DNA of 64,000 nt from Dipteris shenzhenensis (GCA_047967505.1 CM106541.1), one strand, 5' to 3'; counted from the stretch's first letter, positions 11,274-23,649 are shown. The notes: generated by a model from the sequence alone, not told the origin. Numbers and translations: made by a program.

Positions 11274-12705
11274 CCGGGTGATCTAGCTGAGCGTATGTGA
11301 ATGCTTGAAGCTCAGTAGCTCCGTGGGAGGAAGGAGAAGCTCTGTGGGAAGCTTTGTGGGCGACTTTACTTGCATCCGAGTGTGCAGAGACCTTGGAGGA
11401 ACCTTTGGAAAAGTCACTTTGGCTTTTTGAAGTGGTTTTGAGAGCCTGTTAAGTGGTTTCAAAGAAAAAGTCATTTTTTGAGCTTTTCCCTGTTCCGTTC
11501 GATGACAGAGACTCTGTATTGAATTGTAGAGGCAACTATTGCTTGCTTTTAGTGTCCACTTCACTTCAGGAGCTTGGAACACCTTCATTCTTAAATCTGG
11601 GGTCATTTCATTGGATTTCTGACTCACTGTGTCAGTTTCTGCGTTTTTTGCCCAGGTGTTGGAACTCAAGTTTGGAGCAACCATTTGCAGATCTGTCAGT
11701 TCCGGTGGACTCAAGATGTCCTAAAACTTCTATGTTGCTCATCATTCGCACTCCGGTGGAGTTTACAAACAGCTCTGTTTCCAAAAACGTCTTTTTAGTC
11801 CGTGTGTTGGACCCAATGATTGAGACCATGGTTTCCAAAATTGTATGTCCCATTGCATTCCAGACGCCCGAAAACCCCTACCTGTCAGTTCTTGTGTGAT
11901 TTGGTGGAGGATTTTCAGAGTTATAGATCTCTGTGTATTCGATTTCGTCTCTCTGTTATGCATTTTTCATTCTAAGGTTTTGAAACCTTAGATTTATGCC
12001 ACATGGCAGTGGATAAGTGTTGACTCCCATTTCTCACTCATCGGTTGGGATTTTGGAGTTCTGGCAAAAGAGAGATATTTGTAGATTTTCTTGCTGAGAT
12101 TATGCAATGGCGCCCATGTTTTGAGGCATCTCAGGTTCTATTTTCAGTAGCGGTCATTACCGTGGGACTATGATTTCTTGAGCATACCTTATGCAGATCA
12201 CTCTGGTTGTAGTTTGAGCAGTGTTTGAGCAGTGTGCGCTCATTTGTGGTGTGCATTTGGTTGCAGTGGATGATTTATAGGCCATTTGGATGCATTGCGG
12301 TCCTTATTAAATGCGCTGATAGGCCCAAATTACCTTGTGGGATGCTATTTTTTATGGACGCTTTGCACATGGATGCTATTTTAAGCTGAGGGACAGCTTT
12401 GACACATTGCAGGTCATGCACTGATAGTGCTATGCTCTCTTGGATGAGATATTATTGATGCATATGCCAGTGGACGGTGTTTATGCTTGAGTCATTTGGC
12501 ATTTATTGGCATTTTCTTTTGGGCCAGATTTGCTCATATGGATGCATAGTATATGCACATGAGTCAGATGCATCTTTTGATGCTTTGAGCTTTGAGTTTT
12601 GGTGATATTTCACTCTATTGTGGCATATACATTTGGGTGCACCTAGTATTTGGTGTGATTCTCTCTTGCAGGTACTAGCATTTTGGACTTTGTTTCATTT
12701 GCATC

Positions 12706-14183
12706 ATGGCGTCTTCTTCCATGTCTGAAAAGGAGTTTTTCAACATTAAAAAGTTTGATGGGACAAACTTTTCTTTGTGGAAAGAACAAATAAGGGATGT
12801 GCTTATTCAAAAGAAGCAGATTAAACCCTTGGCAGGGATTGAAGCTAAGCCTGCAAATATGTCTGAGGATGATTGGAATGAGTTGGATGCATTAGCAAAG
12901 TCTACTATTAGACTTCATCTTGCAGAGTCAGTTTATTTCACAGTAGTAAATGAGCAGAGTACGGAAGATTTGTGGAAGAAACTATGTGCCACTTATGAAA
13001 AGGAAACTGCCTCTAATAAAGTTTACCTCATGAAGAGGTTGTTTGAGCTGCAGATGAAGGAAGGGGTCTCCATTGCTTCTCACTTGAATGAATTCAATAT
13101 TATTTTCAGCCAGCTTCAGGCTCACAGCTTCAGGCTCAAAAGATGAATTTTGATGCGGAGACTAAGGCAATATCTCTTATGTTCATTGCCATCCTCATGG
13201 GATACCTTCCGTACAGCTGTCAGTAACTCTGCACCTGGTGGAGTACTGAAATTTGATGATGTTGTGGGTAGCTTGTTGGCCGAGGAGATTAGACGGAAGT
13301 CTATGGATGGCAACAAGCAGGATGCAGCCTTAAATGTGCAAAGGGGCAGATCACAGTTCAGGGGGAAGTCCCAAGAAAGAGGGAAGTCTCGTAGCAAATC
13401 TAGGGCACGGAACATTGAGTGTTACCACTGTGGCAAGAAGGGCCATATGAAAAAGGATTGCTAAAGCTGAAAAGAGAGCAAAAGGATAAGAAAAAGAATG
13501 CAAATTGGGGTGCAAATCAAAAGGAAGAGAGTCCAAGGGAGGACAAAGGAAAAGTCAAGATCGAGAAGATCAATGCAGTCACACATGATAGTGACAATGA
13601 CGTTCTCTTCATGTCTAGTTCATTTGTAGAGTTGCTTACCACTTCAGATGATGCATATTCCCAGGATTGGATTTTGGATTCTGGTGCTTCATTCCATGTT
13701 ACTCCCCATAGGGAATGGTTCTCCACTTATGACAGTGGAAAGACAGGTTGTGCGCATCTTGGAAATAACTATGCATGTGACATAGTGGGAGTAGGTGACA
13801 TAAAGTTTTCTTTTGCAAATGGGTCTGCATTTGTTTTGAAACATGTGAGACATGTGCCTAAGCTAACCAAGAGTCTTATTTCAGTGGCTCAGCTAGATGA
13901 TGCTAGTTTTCACACCACTTTTGGCTTTCAGAGTTGGAAAATTCTAAAGGGCTCTATGCTTTTGGCTAGGGGTGCCAAGTGTGGGACTTTGTATCCCTTA
14001 CATGTATCAGGGGTATTTGATCATGTTGTTGCAATAACCGAGCAGCCAAGCACTTCTTTGTGGCATTGCAGGTTGGGGCACATGAACCAGAATGGAATGA
14101 AACTCTTATGCCGTTTGGGTTATGAACCGCATTTGAGTTTCTCTGATTTTGAATTTTGTGAGCACTGTCTCTATGGGAAGTAG
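12706..14183 (+). pseudogene. copia B gag, zinc knuckle, protease and GAG-pre-integrase
   Basis: Gag starts at ATG 12706 with a UBN2-type domain (KFDGTNFSLWKEQIRDVL). A tandem 14-bp duplication (13111-13124, 13125-13138) shifts the frame. The second frame (13150-13464) contains the CCHC knuckle CYHCGKKGHMKKDC, then a one-base loss near 13460 shifts it again. The third frame (13419-14183) carries the aspartic protease motif WILDSGASFHVTPH (about 13670-13710) and the pre-integrase zinc-binding stretch (LWHCRLGHMN and CEHCLYGK). A TAG at 14181 ends it. Gag forms the particle and the protease processes the polyprotein. Confidence 0.9.
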
Positions 14184-16782
14184 ACTAAATCAGCCCATAA
14201 AAGAAGAGGAAAGAAAGAGTTTGAAAAGCTTGATTTGGTGCATTCAGACGTATGTGGTCCCATGCCTACACGGTCATTAGGCGGGGCTGAATACTATGTG
14301 ACATTCATTGATGATGCAACTAGGAAAGTGTGGGCTTATGCTATAGCTCGGAAGAGTGATGTGTTCCAGGTATTTTAGAAATGACTGGCCTTGGTTGAGA
14401 ATCAGTCAGGTAGAATGCTTAAATGCCTACAGACTGGTGGAGAGTATCTCTCTCATGACTTTCAGCATTTCTATGATACACGTGGGATTAAGAGGGAGCT
14501 CACATCCCCTCATACTCCAGAGCAAAATCCAGTTGCAGAAAATATGAACCATACCATTCAAGAAAGGTTGCAATGCATGCTTTCCAATGGAATTCTTTCT
14601 GGTGGTTTTTGGGCTGAGGCAATGAAGACTGCAGTGCATGTGATCAATAGATCACCTAGTAAGGGTTTGGATGGTGGTATTCCTGAAGAGGCATGGAGTG
14701 GCAAGAAGCCCTCTTACTCTCATTTGCGTATATTTGGGTGTGAGGCATATGCACATGTGCCAAAAGAGCTTCGAAAGAAGCTAGATCCTAAGTCTAGGAA
14801 ATGCATCTTTCTGGGTTATGGTGAAAGTGGAGAGATGGGCTATCGTCTCTGGGATCCAAAAGCAAAGAAGATCATACGCAGCCATGATGTAGTCTTCAAT
14901 GAGAAGAAGATGCATAAGTCACCCATGAGGGATGTGGAAATGAGGAGAATCACTTTCTAGGATGTGAATCCACCTGCATATGTTGATAGATAGCAAGCTG
15001 TCCATGCACCAAATGTAGCAAGAAATGGTACCACCAAGTACTCCCACAGGTATACAATCAAGGGTAGATGATGAATCATCTATTGGTGGAAATAATGAGC
15101 CAAATGTGGCTGATATGCAAATGGGACAGCAAGCTGAAATGCCTTTGAGAAGATCATCTAGAGTGTCTAGACCACCTGATAGGTTTGTTCCAGGGGTAGA
15201 CTATGTGATGCTTACTGATTGCGAGGAGCCTTCTTGCTACAGAGAGGCTATGATGCGTGAGGATCAATGCAAGTGGGAGTATGCTATGCAATCAGATATG
15301 AGTTCACTTATGAAGAATAAGACTTGGGACTTGGTTTCTTTGCCACATGGAAAGAAAGCATTGCCATGTAAATGGGTCTACAAAATGAAGGTCACAGGTG
15401 ATGATGTGCCTAGGTACAAGGCCCGTTTGGTCGCTAAAGGGTTCAAGTAAGAGAAGGGTGTGGACTTTGATGAGATATTCTCTCCGGTTGTGAAGATGAC
15501 CACACTTAGATGCATGCTTGGACTAGTGGCAGTAGAGGATATGGAGCTTATGCAGATGGATGTCAAGACAGCTTTCTTGCATGTGCATTTGCATGAGGAA
15601 ATTTACATGGTGCAGCTGGAAGGCTTTGAAGAAAAGGGCAAAGAGCATTTAGTTTGCAAGCTGAAGAAGAGTCTTTATGGTCTTAAGCAAGCGCCTAGAG
15701 AATGGTATCAGAAGTTTGATGCTTTCATTCGGTCCCAGGGTTTTAGAAGGAGTGAAATTGATCACTGCCTCTACACTAAAAGGGCTAAGGATAATAGCCT
15801 GATAATCCTGGCACTATATGTGGATGATATGCTATTGGCTAGCAAGAATACTTATGAGCTAGATGCATTAAAGGCCAAGTTGCATGAGGCCTTTGATATG
15901 AAGGATTTGGGATTTGCAGGTCATATTCTTGGTATGCGCATCACGCGTGGTCGGAGTAGGAAACTCCTTTGGCTTTCACAAAAAGAGTATGTTAAAAAAG
16001 TATTGCAGCGTTTCAATATGGAGGGGGGGAAGGCAGTGAGTACTCCATTGCCTCCATATGTGAAACTGAGTCATACAGATAGATAGTCCCAAATCAGATG
16101 AGGAAAGGGCCATGATGGCCAAGGTTCCTTATGCATCAACAGTTGGGAGTCTTATGTATGCTATGATTGCTACTAGACCAGACATTGCATTTGCAGTGGG
16201 AGTTATTAGCCGGTATATGGCTAATCCACAGGAAAGAGGCATTGGGAGGCAGTTAAGTGCATCATGAGGTACATGAAGGGTACCAAGGAGATGTGCATTT
16301 GCTTTGGTAAAGGAGACATGCGTGTACTTGGATACACAGATTCAGACTATGTAGGGCATGTGGATAGTAGGAGATCCACTTCTAGTTATGTGTTCATCTT
16401 TGCAGGTGGTGCAGTGTCGTGGATGTCTCGCGCACAGAAGTGTGTTGCTTTGTCTACCACAGAGGCTGAGTATGTTGCAGCCACAGAGGGTTGCAAGGAG
16501 GCTATATGGCTTGATCAGCTAGTGGGAGATTTGGGGATTCATACAGGTGTATCGACATTGCATAGTGATTCCATGAGTGCTATTCAGCTAGCACGGAATT
16601 CGGTCTTTCATGCAAAGATCAAACACATTGAGGTCAGGTACCATTTCATCAGGGAGGTACTTGAGGACAAGCGCATAGAGCTTGTCAAGGTTCATACAGA
16701 TGATAACCCTGTAGATATGCTGACGAAGAGTCTACCTAGTCAGTGGTTTGAGTATTGTCGTGTATTGATGGGCATTGGATAG
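14184..16782 (+). pseudogene. copia B integrase, reverse transcriptase and RNase H
   Basis: The integrase core begins [13 protein letters not shown] (about 14230-14270) and [12 protein letters not shown], and continues through SPHTPEQNPVAENMN (about 14505-14550), which has the expected glutamate of the D,D-35-E triad. RT starts at KALPCKWVYKMKV (about 15355-15390), with its active site LYVDDMLLASKN near 15818-15850. RNase H has GYTDSDYVGHVDSRRS and LSTTEAEYVAATEGC (16330-16500). Stops occur near 14378, at 14958 and at 15448; the frame shifts near 16083. It ends at 16782 with MGIG. Confidence 0.9.
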
Positions 16783-16835
16783 TATGCTAATTGGTTGTTC
16801 TCCCTTAAAGGCACATTGTCCTTTAAGTGGGAGGT

Positions 16836-17006
16836 TGTGGGGGTTAAAGGTCACTGTGCCTTTACCCCAATTATGTACAATACTCAAACACATATATAAA
16901 TGAATGAAAAAGAAGATTAGGGTAGTTCTGCACCCACCAAAACTTGTGTAGCTCTCTATTTCTCTCTCTCCCTCTTCCGTTCTTGCTTCCGTTGAGAGCA
17001 CTCTCA
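16836..17006 (+). repeat. 3' LTR of copia element B
   Basis: A 171-bp copy of 11089-11259 with seven differences, followed by the second GACTC target-site copy. Confidence 0.93.
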
Positions 17007-17011
17007 GACTC

Positions 17012-17357
17012 CTCCCTATACATCTATAAGTGTCGCATGACAATATGGCATTGATGTCATACTTCTTGCTTGCAATGAATGCAATGACAATACAACCTCT
17101 CCGTAAGCCACTATGCGCTCTTAGGCATTGGTGCATTGTCTGACGAACTTCCACTCGTCTCTTCCATCTGCGCATCTCCAAAATCACAACACAAAATGCA
17201 AGGAAATCCATTAAGATCCAAAAAATAGCCACCTATGAGCTTCTTCCTTCTCTTGTTAGATTTAGTGCCATGAACTATTGCTATATAGTAACATTATATC
17301 CTATTTCATTGCTATATAGCGGTGCTTGTAGGATATACATCGTCGCACTATATAGTG
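17012..17357 (-). mobile_element. CACTA element 5' part and possible terminal inverted repeat
   Basis: Reading on the minus strand, this side continues the transposase N-terminus interrupted by copia B; a segment with MEETSGSSSDNAPM-like text and CHCIHCK lies near 17080-17180. Further out, CTATATAG motifs recur near 17282-17288 and 17315-17321. The outermost CACTATATAGTG at 17346-17357 could be the element terminus, since CACTA elements begin with CACTA. I found no matching terminus on the other side, so the end assignment is tentative. Confidence 0.45.
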
Positions 17358-18055
17358 ACGCTAGGAGCTAAAACTCGAAACCCCGCACGATGCCACCTCT
17401 CACAACTCTATTGCAGGAAAAGCAAAAAAATCTCCTCCTTCATTATATTCAGTGACCTCACTTTCCTCCAACCTCTTCCCAACACTCCTCACCCCTACCC
17501 AGCCCCTCTCCCAATACTTGTGCTCCCTCTCCACCCATCTCTCTCTCTCTCTGCTCATGTGAAAGGATGCTTTTCAAGGAGGTGTGTCTCTTTATGCAAT
17601 GTAGGTTCATTTTTTGTGAAATTTCATTTTGTGAGTGTTGAAGCATGTTTCTCCTTGCATTACTAAGCCCATGTGCTAATTTTCATGCTTTATTTTTAGA
17701 GTTGAAGGACAAAGAACGAGATTTGGTGAAAGAAAAAAGACTCATCTCTTCTTTTTTTGGTATTTCTCTTCTTCCTCTTTCCCTTCCTTTCATGATTTCT
17801 CCTTGTTTGTAGGCTTATACTTGTCCCCTCAATCCAATCCCTTTGGAAAGTTATTTCTCTAAACTCCTTTCACTTCTTAGTTATTTGAAAAATGGTATGT
17901 TTCCTCTCTTTTATAGGGCCAGTACACGAAACACCTCCTTTTTCGAGCGAGATTTTTCTAGGTAAGAAAGTGCTTCCTCTATTTTTCTATTTTTATTTTC
18001 ATGATTGCATTGGCTTGCAGCTAGCGCCTTACAGTACTGGATGTAGGAACCCTCT

Positions 18056-19190
18056 CTTCCCTTGTCTTCTCTTATTTTCTCTTCTTCCCTTTTTTCCCTC
18101 TTTTTCTCCCTCTTTCCCCCCTCTTTCCCTCGCTCTCTTATTTCCTCTTCTTCCTCCCCTCTATTTTTCTTTCTTTTGCGTATGCTTATGCTTATATGCG
18201 TATATGCTTATGCTTTCCTCCCCTCTCTTTTCTCTCTCTTTTCCTTCTCTTTTCTCCTCTCTTTTCCTTCCACTCTTTCATCCTCTCTTCTCTCTTTTCT
18301 CCTTTCTTTTCCTCTTTTCCTCCTCTCTTTTTTCTTCTCTCTTCCTCTCTTTCATCCTCTTCCTTCTCTTCTTTTCCCCTCTCTTATTTCCTCTCTTTCA
18401 TCCTCTTTTCTCTCTTTTCATAAGCATATGCATTTGCATATAATTATGCTTAGGCATAAGCATATGCTCATATGCTCATGCATAAGCATAAGCATATGCT
18501 TTCTCTGTTTTTCTCTTTTCCCCCTCTCTTTCATCCTCTTCTTTCTCTTCTTTTTCCCTCTCTTTCATCCTCTTTTCATAAGCATATGCATTTGCTAAAT
18601 GCGTATGCTTATGCTTATGCATGAGCATATGCTCATATGCTCGTGCATAAGCATAAGCATATAATTTCTCTCTTTTTCCCTTTTTCCCCTCTCTTTTTTC
18701 CTCTCTTTTCTCTTCCTCTCTTTCATCCTCTTCCTTCTCTTGGTTCCCCCTCTCTTATTTCCTCTCTTTCATCCTCTTTTCTCTCTTATCATAAGCATAT
18801 GCATTTGCATATGCTTATGCTTATATGCTTATGCACAAGCATATGCTCATGCATAAGCAGAAGCATATGCTTTCTCTCTTTTTCTCTCTTTTCTCCTCTC
18901 TTTCCTCTCTTTTTTCCTCTCTTTACCTCTCTTTTCTCTCTTTTTTCTTCTCTTTTCCTCTCTTTTTTCCTCTCTTTACCTCTCTTTTCTCTCTTGTTTC
19001 TTCTCTTTTTCTCTCTTTTTTTCTCTTTTCCTCTCTTTTTTCCTCTCTTTCCTTCTCTTTTTTCCTCTCTTTTTCTCTCTTTTTTCCTATCTTTCTCTCT
19101 CTTTTTTCTCCTCTTTTCTCCTCTCTTTTCTCTATTTTCTCTCTTTTCTCCTCTCTTTTCCTCTCTTTCCTTCTCGCTTTTCCACCCACG
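18056..19190. repeat. Composite satellite: polypyrimidine tracts alternating with AT palindrome blocks
   Basis: The plus strand is almost pure C/T with variations of CTCTTTTCC, interrupted at about 18176-18215, 18418-18500, 18578-18661 and 18790-18871 by blocks made of CATAAGCATATGC-type words. Those blocks are self-complementary. Spacing between them is about 160-240 bp. The last 320 bases are uninterrupted pyrimidine repeats. Long reading frames on either strand are products of the composition and not genes. Confidence 0.85.
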
Positions 19191-19202
19191 TGAAGCTTCA
19201 AC

Positions 19203-19290
19203 AGCTTGACATTGAGCAAGCATATACAGACTTCTGTCACCCTAATTCAAAGAATGCAGGAGTCTGTAAATGCTTGCTCAATGTCAAGCT
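19203..19290. ncRNA. Near-perfect 35-bp stem hairpin, pre-miRNA-like or small foldback
   Basis: The arms 19203-19237 and 19256-19290 are inverted repeats of 35 nt with three differences (two of them would pair as G-T/U on the plus strand). The loop is 18 nt. The arm starts AGCTTGACATTGAGCAAGCA. Length and pairing fit a short plant miRNA precursor, but a miniature transposon remnant is equally possible; the sequence alone does not show transcription or processing. Confidence 0.45.
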
Positions 19291-19599
19291 ATCTTTTTCT
19301 CTCTTAACTTTTCCTATTTTTTCTTTTGCTCCTTATCCATATTTGGTTCTTTTTTTTGTCAAACAGATTCTAAATGGAACAACCATGCCCTCACCCGTGG
19401 CTGTCCTCCCAAAACAACCATGCCCTCACCCACGACTATCCTCCCAAAACCCCAACCCAGTTCCCCACGTTAAAGTGATTCGGGACATCCAATCTCTGCT
19501 ATTACATGTAGCAGACAAGATTGCACACAATATAAACTGGGTGAAGTATAACGTCGAAGTGCGTGCGCTTGGGTGGGGTCCTCACTGAAGGTGTGTGGA

Positions 19600-20401
19600 G
19601 CAAGGGCAATTAAGGCAAGCATGAAACAACCTATAGGATCTCCGTAGGTTTTGGAGAGATCGCCACTATAAGAAAAAAATACAACATTTGTGCTCAACAG
19701 ATAACAGGATCTCGTATGCAAGAGAGAAAAGCAGATAGTATGGAGAATCAAAAATTTGATTACTGTAAAATTGATACAATAGATGGTGCTACCTCCCAGC
19801 CATGCGCTCCTGTGTGAGAAGCTTCGATGGCATGCTGGAAACAATAGAGGACAGAGGCTGGATGCTATAAGGAATCAGGGTTGCTGTAGCCAATGATGAT
19901 GATGGGCTTCACGGGCTTCCTCTTATACAGCCACCAGTCGTAATCGATTAGACCCAATTGGGTGACCAACCCAGTCCGCCCAAAACGGACGACTAGAGGT
20001 CGGTCCCAAAATAGGCCATCGACCACACAATAGAACCGTGGCACAGAAAAGAGCAACTAACCTAAGGTCACCGTTAGGCCCAGAGACATTCGGAATCATC
20101 TGGGGCTCCAAATGGGCCTTGCAGCCTAAGAGTGGGCTACCCCAAGAAATGCTCCATCTACCCTCAGTGCGGTCAATCATGGGATGCCTTCCCGCACTTG
20201 CATGTAGCCTAGTTGGCAGCGTGCCAACTCTATCTGAAGCCGTCCAGCCATCAGGCCACACATGGCCCCCATCTGGTGTCCAAAACAGGACCTATCGGAT
20301 AACCGAGCTACTCAAATGCCTTCTCCTCATATGGGAGGCTTACAAGTAGAGTTAGCTGGTTCCCGTGTGGTTACACGAGAGTGGAGCATTGATATCTAAC
20401 A
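19600..20401 (-). mobile_element. Probable 3' LTR region of copia element F
   Basis: On the minus strand, after RNase H ends, a polypurine tract (GAGGGGGGG, about 20402-20410) is followed by TGTTAGATATCAATGC at 20401, the expected LTR start. The far end of the LTR is not defined because the 5' copy is absent; 19600 is an estimate. Confidence 0.5.
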
Positions 20402-20431
20402 CCCCCCCTCAATGTCCACCCGCAAGTGAAC

Positions 20432-21290
20432 TTACTTTTTCGGCCTAATGCCAAGTTGATGAAGATGCCTATCCAGTAAGTCTCTTCCAAGAGCCTTCGT
20501 GAAGATGTTCGCAGCATTCTCTGTAGTCGGATAGTACACCAAGTCGACCTCTCCATCGATGATGAGCTCGCATACAAAGTGATATTGAATCTCAATGTGT
20601 TTTGTGCAAGCATGGAACACAGGGTTCTTTGCAATTGCCATGCAACTCTGATTGTCACATGATAACTGCGTAGGCTTGTTCTGGCTTGTTCTGCACTGCA
20701 CCCATGTCCCCTAAAATCCTCCTCAACCACACTGCCTCACAAGAGGCAAAACATGCTGATTTGTACTCAGCCTCAGTAGAAGAAAGAGCAACTGTGGGTT
20801 GCTTGTTGCTGACCCATGACACAGCTCCGGATCCAAGTGAGAAACAGTAACCTATCACTGATCTCCTGCTGTCCATGGCTCCTGCCCAATGTGAGTCACA
20901 GAATCCGGTCAAGATGTTGCTCTTAGTATAGGTGATGCCATAATCAAGTGTGCCTTTGATGTATTTCAGCACTCGCATCCCTGCCCTCCAATGGTTCTCC
21001 TGGGGCTTATTGGAAAACCTGCTTAGTACACCAGTCGCAAAACTGATGTCCGGCCGTGTGTTACATAAGTAAATCAAACTGCCCATAAGCCTTCTGTACC
21101 TCACTTCGTCCACCAGTGGTGATGAATCCTCGTTTGAGAGCTTTACGTCAACCTCCATAGGGGTGCCAAATGTCTTGCACTTAGCCATGCCAAATGCCTT
21201 TAGTATCTCTCTAGTATACTTCAGGCGTGAGATGAAGATCTGTTTTGGCTCTTGCCAAACTTCAATCCCCAATCCCTCCATGCTCGACAT
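20432..21290 (-). pseudogene. copia element F: RT C-terminus and RNase H
   Basis: The minus-strand frame 21290-20655 encodes the RT tail (YRRLMGSLIYLCNTRPDISFATGVLSRF) and RNase H (GFCDSHWAGAMDSRRSVIGYC and VALSSTEAEYKSAC). A second frame at 20701-20432 continues with LSCDNQSCMAIAKNPVFHACTKHIEIQYHF and ends in TKALGRDLLDRHLHQLGI. The shift between them is near 20670-20700. Everything upstream of the RT tail is missing. The family differs from A, B and D. Confidence 0.85.
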
Positions 21291-21299
21291 AGCTACAAG

Positions 21300-23150
21300 T
21301 GGGTTTCTCTAAATCTTTAATACACATATTTATTGATGATTATTTGGAGTCCTTGTTCCCAATGGAAAATGCATGGTCTCTCTTGTGCCTCCATGACATT
21401 TTCAGGGCCACCATTGTAGACAATGTGAACTACTCGCCAATTTGCTTGTGCCTCATCAACCATAAACCCAAAGAATTTGGGCTCAGCAAATTTACAACAT
21501 CATTTAACATTCTCCAAAATTGAACCTGAACCTTTGTGTCCTCTTTGTTAAACTCGCAGGTGGCAATTGTCAAAAGTTCTCTCACACTGCAATTCAAAGA
21601 TTTCATTGTTTCAATAACAAATTTAATTCCGATTACATCACTATAATACATAACAAAAAAAGGATTCTACCTTGGATCATAAACATGAGCTGCCATTGTT
21701 GTCCAACCATGCACTCTGCGAACATGGTCAAAATGTACCCTAGCCTTTTCAAGATCACTACCACGTTGCATTCTATTGACAAAATTGACTCCCGAACCTC
21801 TACCCTTATGAGACATTTTCATCACATAGCAATGCTGGGACTCAACCAAAGACTAACCAAGAAACATACACCCTTGGAAAAAATCAAATCTAACATGTTT
21901 CTTCAAGTAAATCTAACGAATCTTGACGTGGTTGTAATGTAACTAGTACCTCATGAATCCATCTCCGAAACCTAACAACAATGATGGCATGTGCAAATGT
22001 TAGCAATTTCGGGCTTGAGAAAACTCCAAACTTTTTCCAAAATGAACACCAAACAAAGCTCCAAACTAACCTCCTTGATTTGTGTAACCTTGGAGGTGGC
22101 GTAGGAGGTGTTCCCACATATCCACTAACAATGCAGTTGACACATCGAGAACCTTATTTACGGACAAGAGATGATGGGAAATTATATTCTTCACCAATTC
22201 TTTTTTAACTTCTCTTGCTCCAATATTTTTCATCTCCAATACTTTGTCTTGTACAAATTTTTGTGTATTTGCTACTTGACACCTGCTTTCAACACGAGAA
22301 ACATCATGATCATGGTAACCAACATATATTGCCAATCTTGTGTATTCAACATCTTCTGGCTCACAGTAATATATTTTTGCAAAGCATCGAGAGCAACAAA
22401 ATGGCTATTCTTCACACTGTAAACATTCAAGAGTATTATTCTCACACCAAGGTCTCCTATGTCTGGAACAACTATGATTTGACCTCTCCACTCTCGAGTA
22501 TTTGGTCTATTGTGTCTTAGAAGGAAACCACATAATGGGTTTGTGCATTCAAATGAGCCACCACAATGATTGACCTTGATCTTAGCAATTTTGGACAAAG
22601 ATGGAATAGAAGTGGAGTGTATTCTTGACCAGTTGTGTGGATTATATGTCTGTTGCATTCCATCCATTCCGTTCACATTTGCATCCACAAGAGGCAACTC
22701 AACAACAATATTCCCATTATAATAAGAAGGTAAATCGTGTACTTGATGATACTCATCAGCATGCTCTATGAATTTTGCAATAATGGACTTTGGTGCGAGC
22801 CACATAACCTTCTCTCTCAAGCTAGATTCTTCAACAAAGGAGATGCCCTTCCCTTTCACATCCACATGTTGCTTTGGAATTTCTGGTATAGTTGTCTGGG
22901 AGAAGTTATGGCAAGAGGACATGTCCTTTGAATCTTTTGGAGATGAAAAATAGCTCCCAATCTCTCCTTCCATTGTACCAATGCTTCCATTAGCAGCCAT
23001 AATCAAGATCTCCACAAATGTACCATAATTCACATCAAGGTCATACACCATAGTTCCATCAGTAAGAAGCAGAACTGGAACTCTTCTATCCTTTATGCAA
23101 TTTTGTCCCTCTATAATCATTTGGAATAGGTGGAACTTGCCCTTTTGCAA
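21300..23150 (-). pseudogene. Decayed transposase-like gene with zinc-binding segment
   Basis: The longest frame (23150-22272, 292 codons) contains a cysteine cluster C-x5-C-x4-C followed by FLLRHNRPNTREW, which suggests a zinc-binding DNA-contact domain. Downstream on the same strand, broken frames continue to 21300 and include a stretch near 21670-21720 with MAAHVYDPR, then KELLTIATCEFNKEDTKVQVQFWRMLNDVV-like text near 21480-21620. The layout of N-terminal zinc segment followed by a long catalytic-like region resembles MULE-type transposases, but I could not identify the catalytic triad. Copia F abuts its C-terminal end. Confidence 0.4.
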
Positions 23151-23649
23151 ATTGAAGTTCTGGCAAATCCTTTCTTATGAGATTCTACAATGACCAAAAT
23201 GCACCTGCAATCTTTCTTCATGGCTCTTAGAGAAGAATATCATATACTTGGAATCCACCTCTTACGAGAGTGTGGGAGAAAATCGAGAGCAAGAAATCTA
23301 GGAATGGAAACTCGAGAGCACATGTAACAGGAATGAGAGTGTGTGGGAGGAAGTCCAAGAATGGAGAGAAAGTCCATAGGAGAAAAAACGGGAAGGAGAG
23401 TGTGTGGAGGGAAAGTAGAGAACAAAAAACGATAAGAAGAGTGTGTGGAGGGAAATTTGAAAACGGGAAAAAAAACGGGCAAGAAACGATAAAAAGTATC
23501 TAGAACATAAGAAACAGGAAGGAGAGTGAGAGGAGGCAAATCTAGAAACTTGCTAGCCACTACTCCACTACCCCAAGTCCCCATGTGTTAAAGTTTTTAT
23601 TATTGATTAAAATGTTAAAGATTGCATTATTGATTTCCAACGTTGGCCC

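Larger units (their letters stand above)
11089..17006 (+). mobile_element. Full-length Ty1/copia element B, nested in CACTA remnant
   Basis: Both 171-bp LTRs are present (11089-11259 and 16836-17006) with TG...CA ends. A perfect 5-bp target-site duplication GACTC lies at 11084-11088 and 17007-17011. The primer-binding site TGGTATCAGAGC (11262-11273) follows the 5' LTR after two bases; a polypurine tract (about 16825-16834) precedes the 3' LTR. A 1.4-kb leader precedes gag. The LTRs differ at seven positions, about 4%, by my count all transitions, so this insertion is younger than A. The internal order gag, protease, integrase, RT, RNase H is copia-type. Several stops and shifts make it non-autonomous. 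Confidence 0.95.

Noticed and set aside
18176-18871. Regular palindromic blocks suggestive of a CRISPR-like array
   Set aside because: Blocks are low-complexity variations with no unique spacers, and the context is eukaryotic.
17892-19240. Long reading frames on both strands rich in Ser/Phe/Leu or Lys/Glu/Arg
   Set aside because: They follow from the pyrimidine/purine strand bias of the satellite and overlap in several frames.
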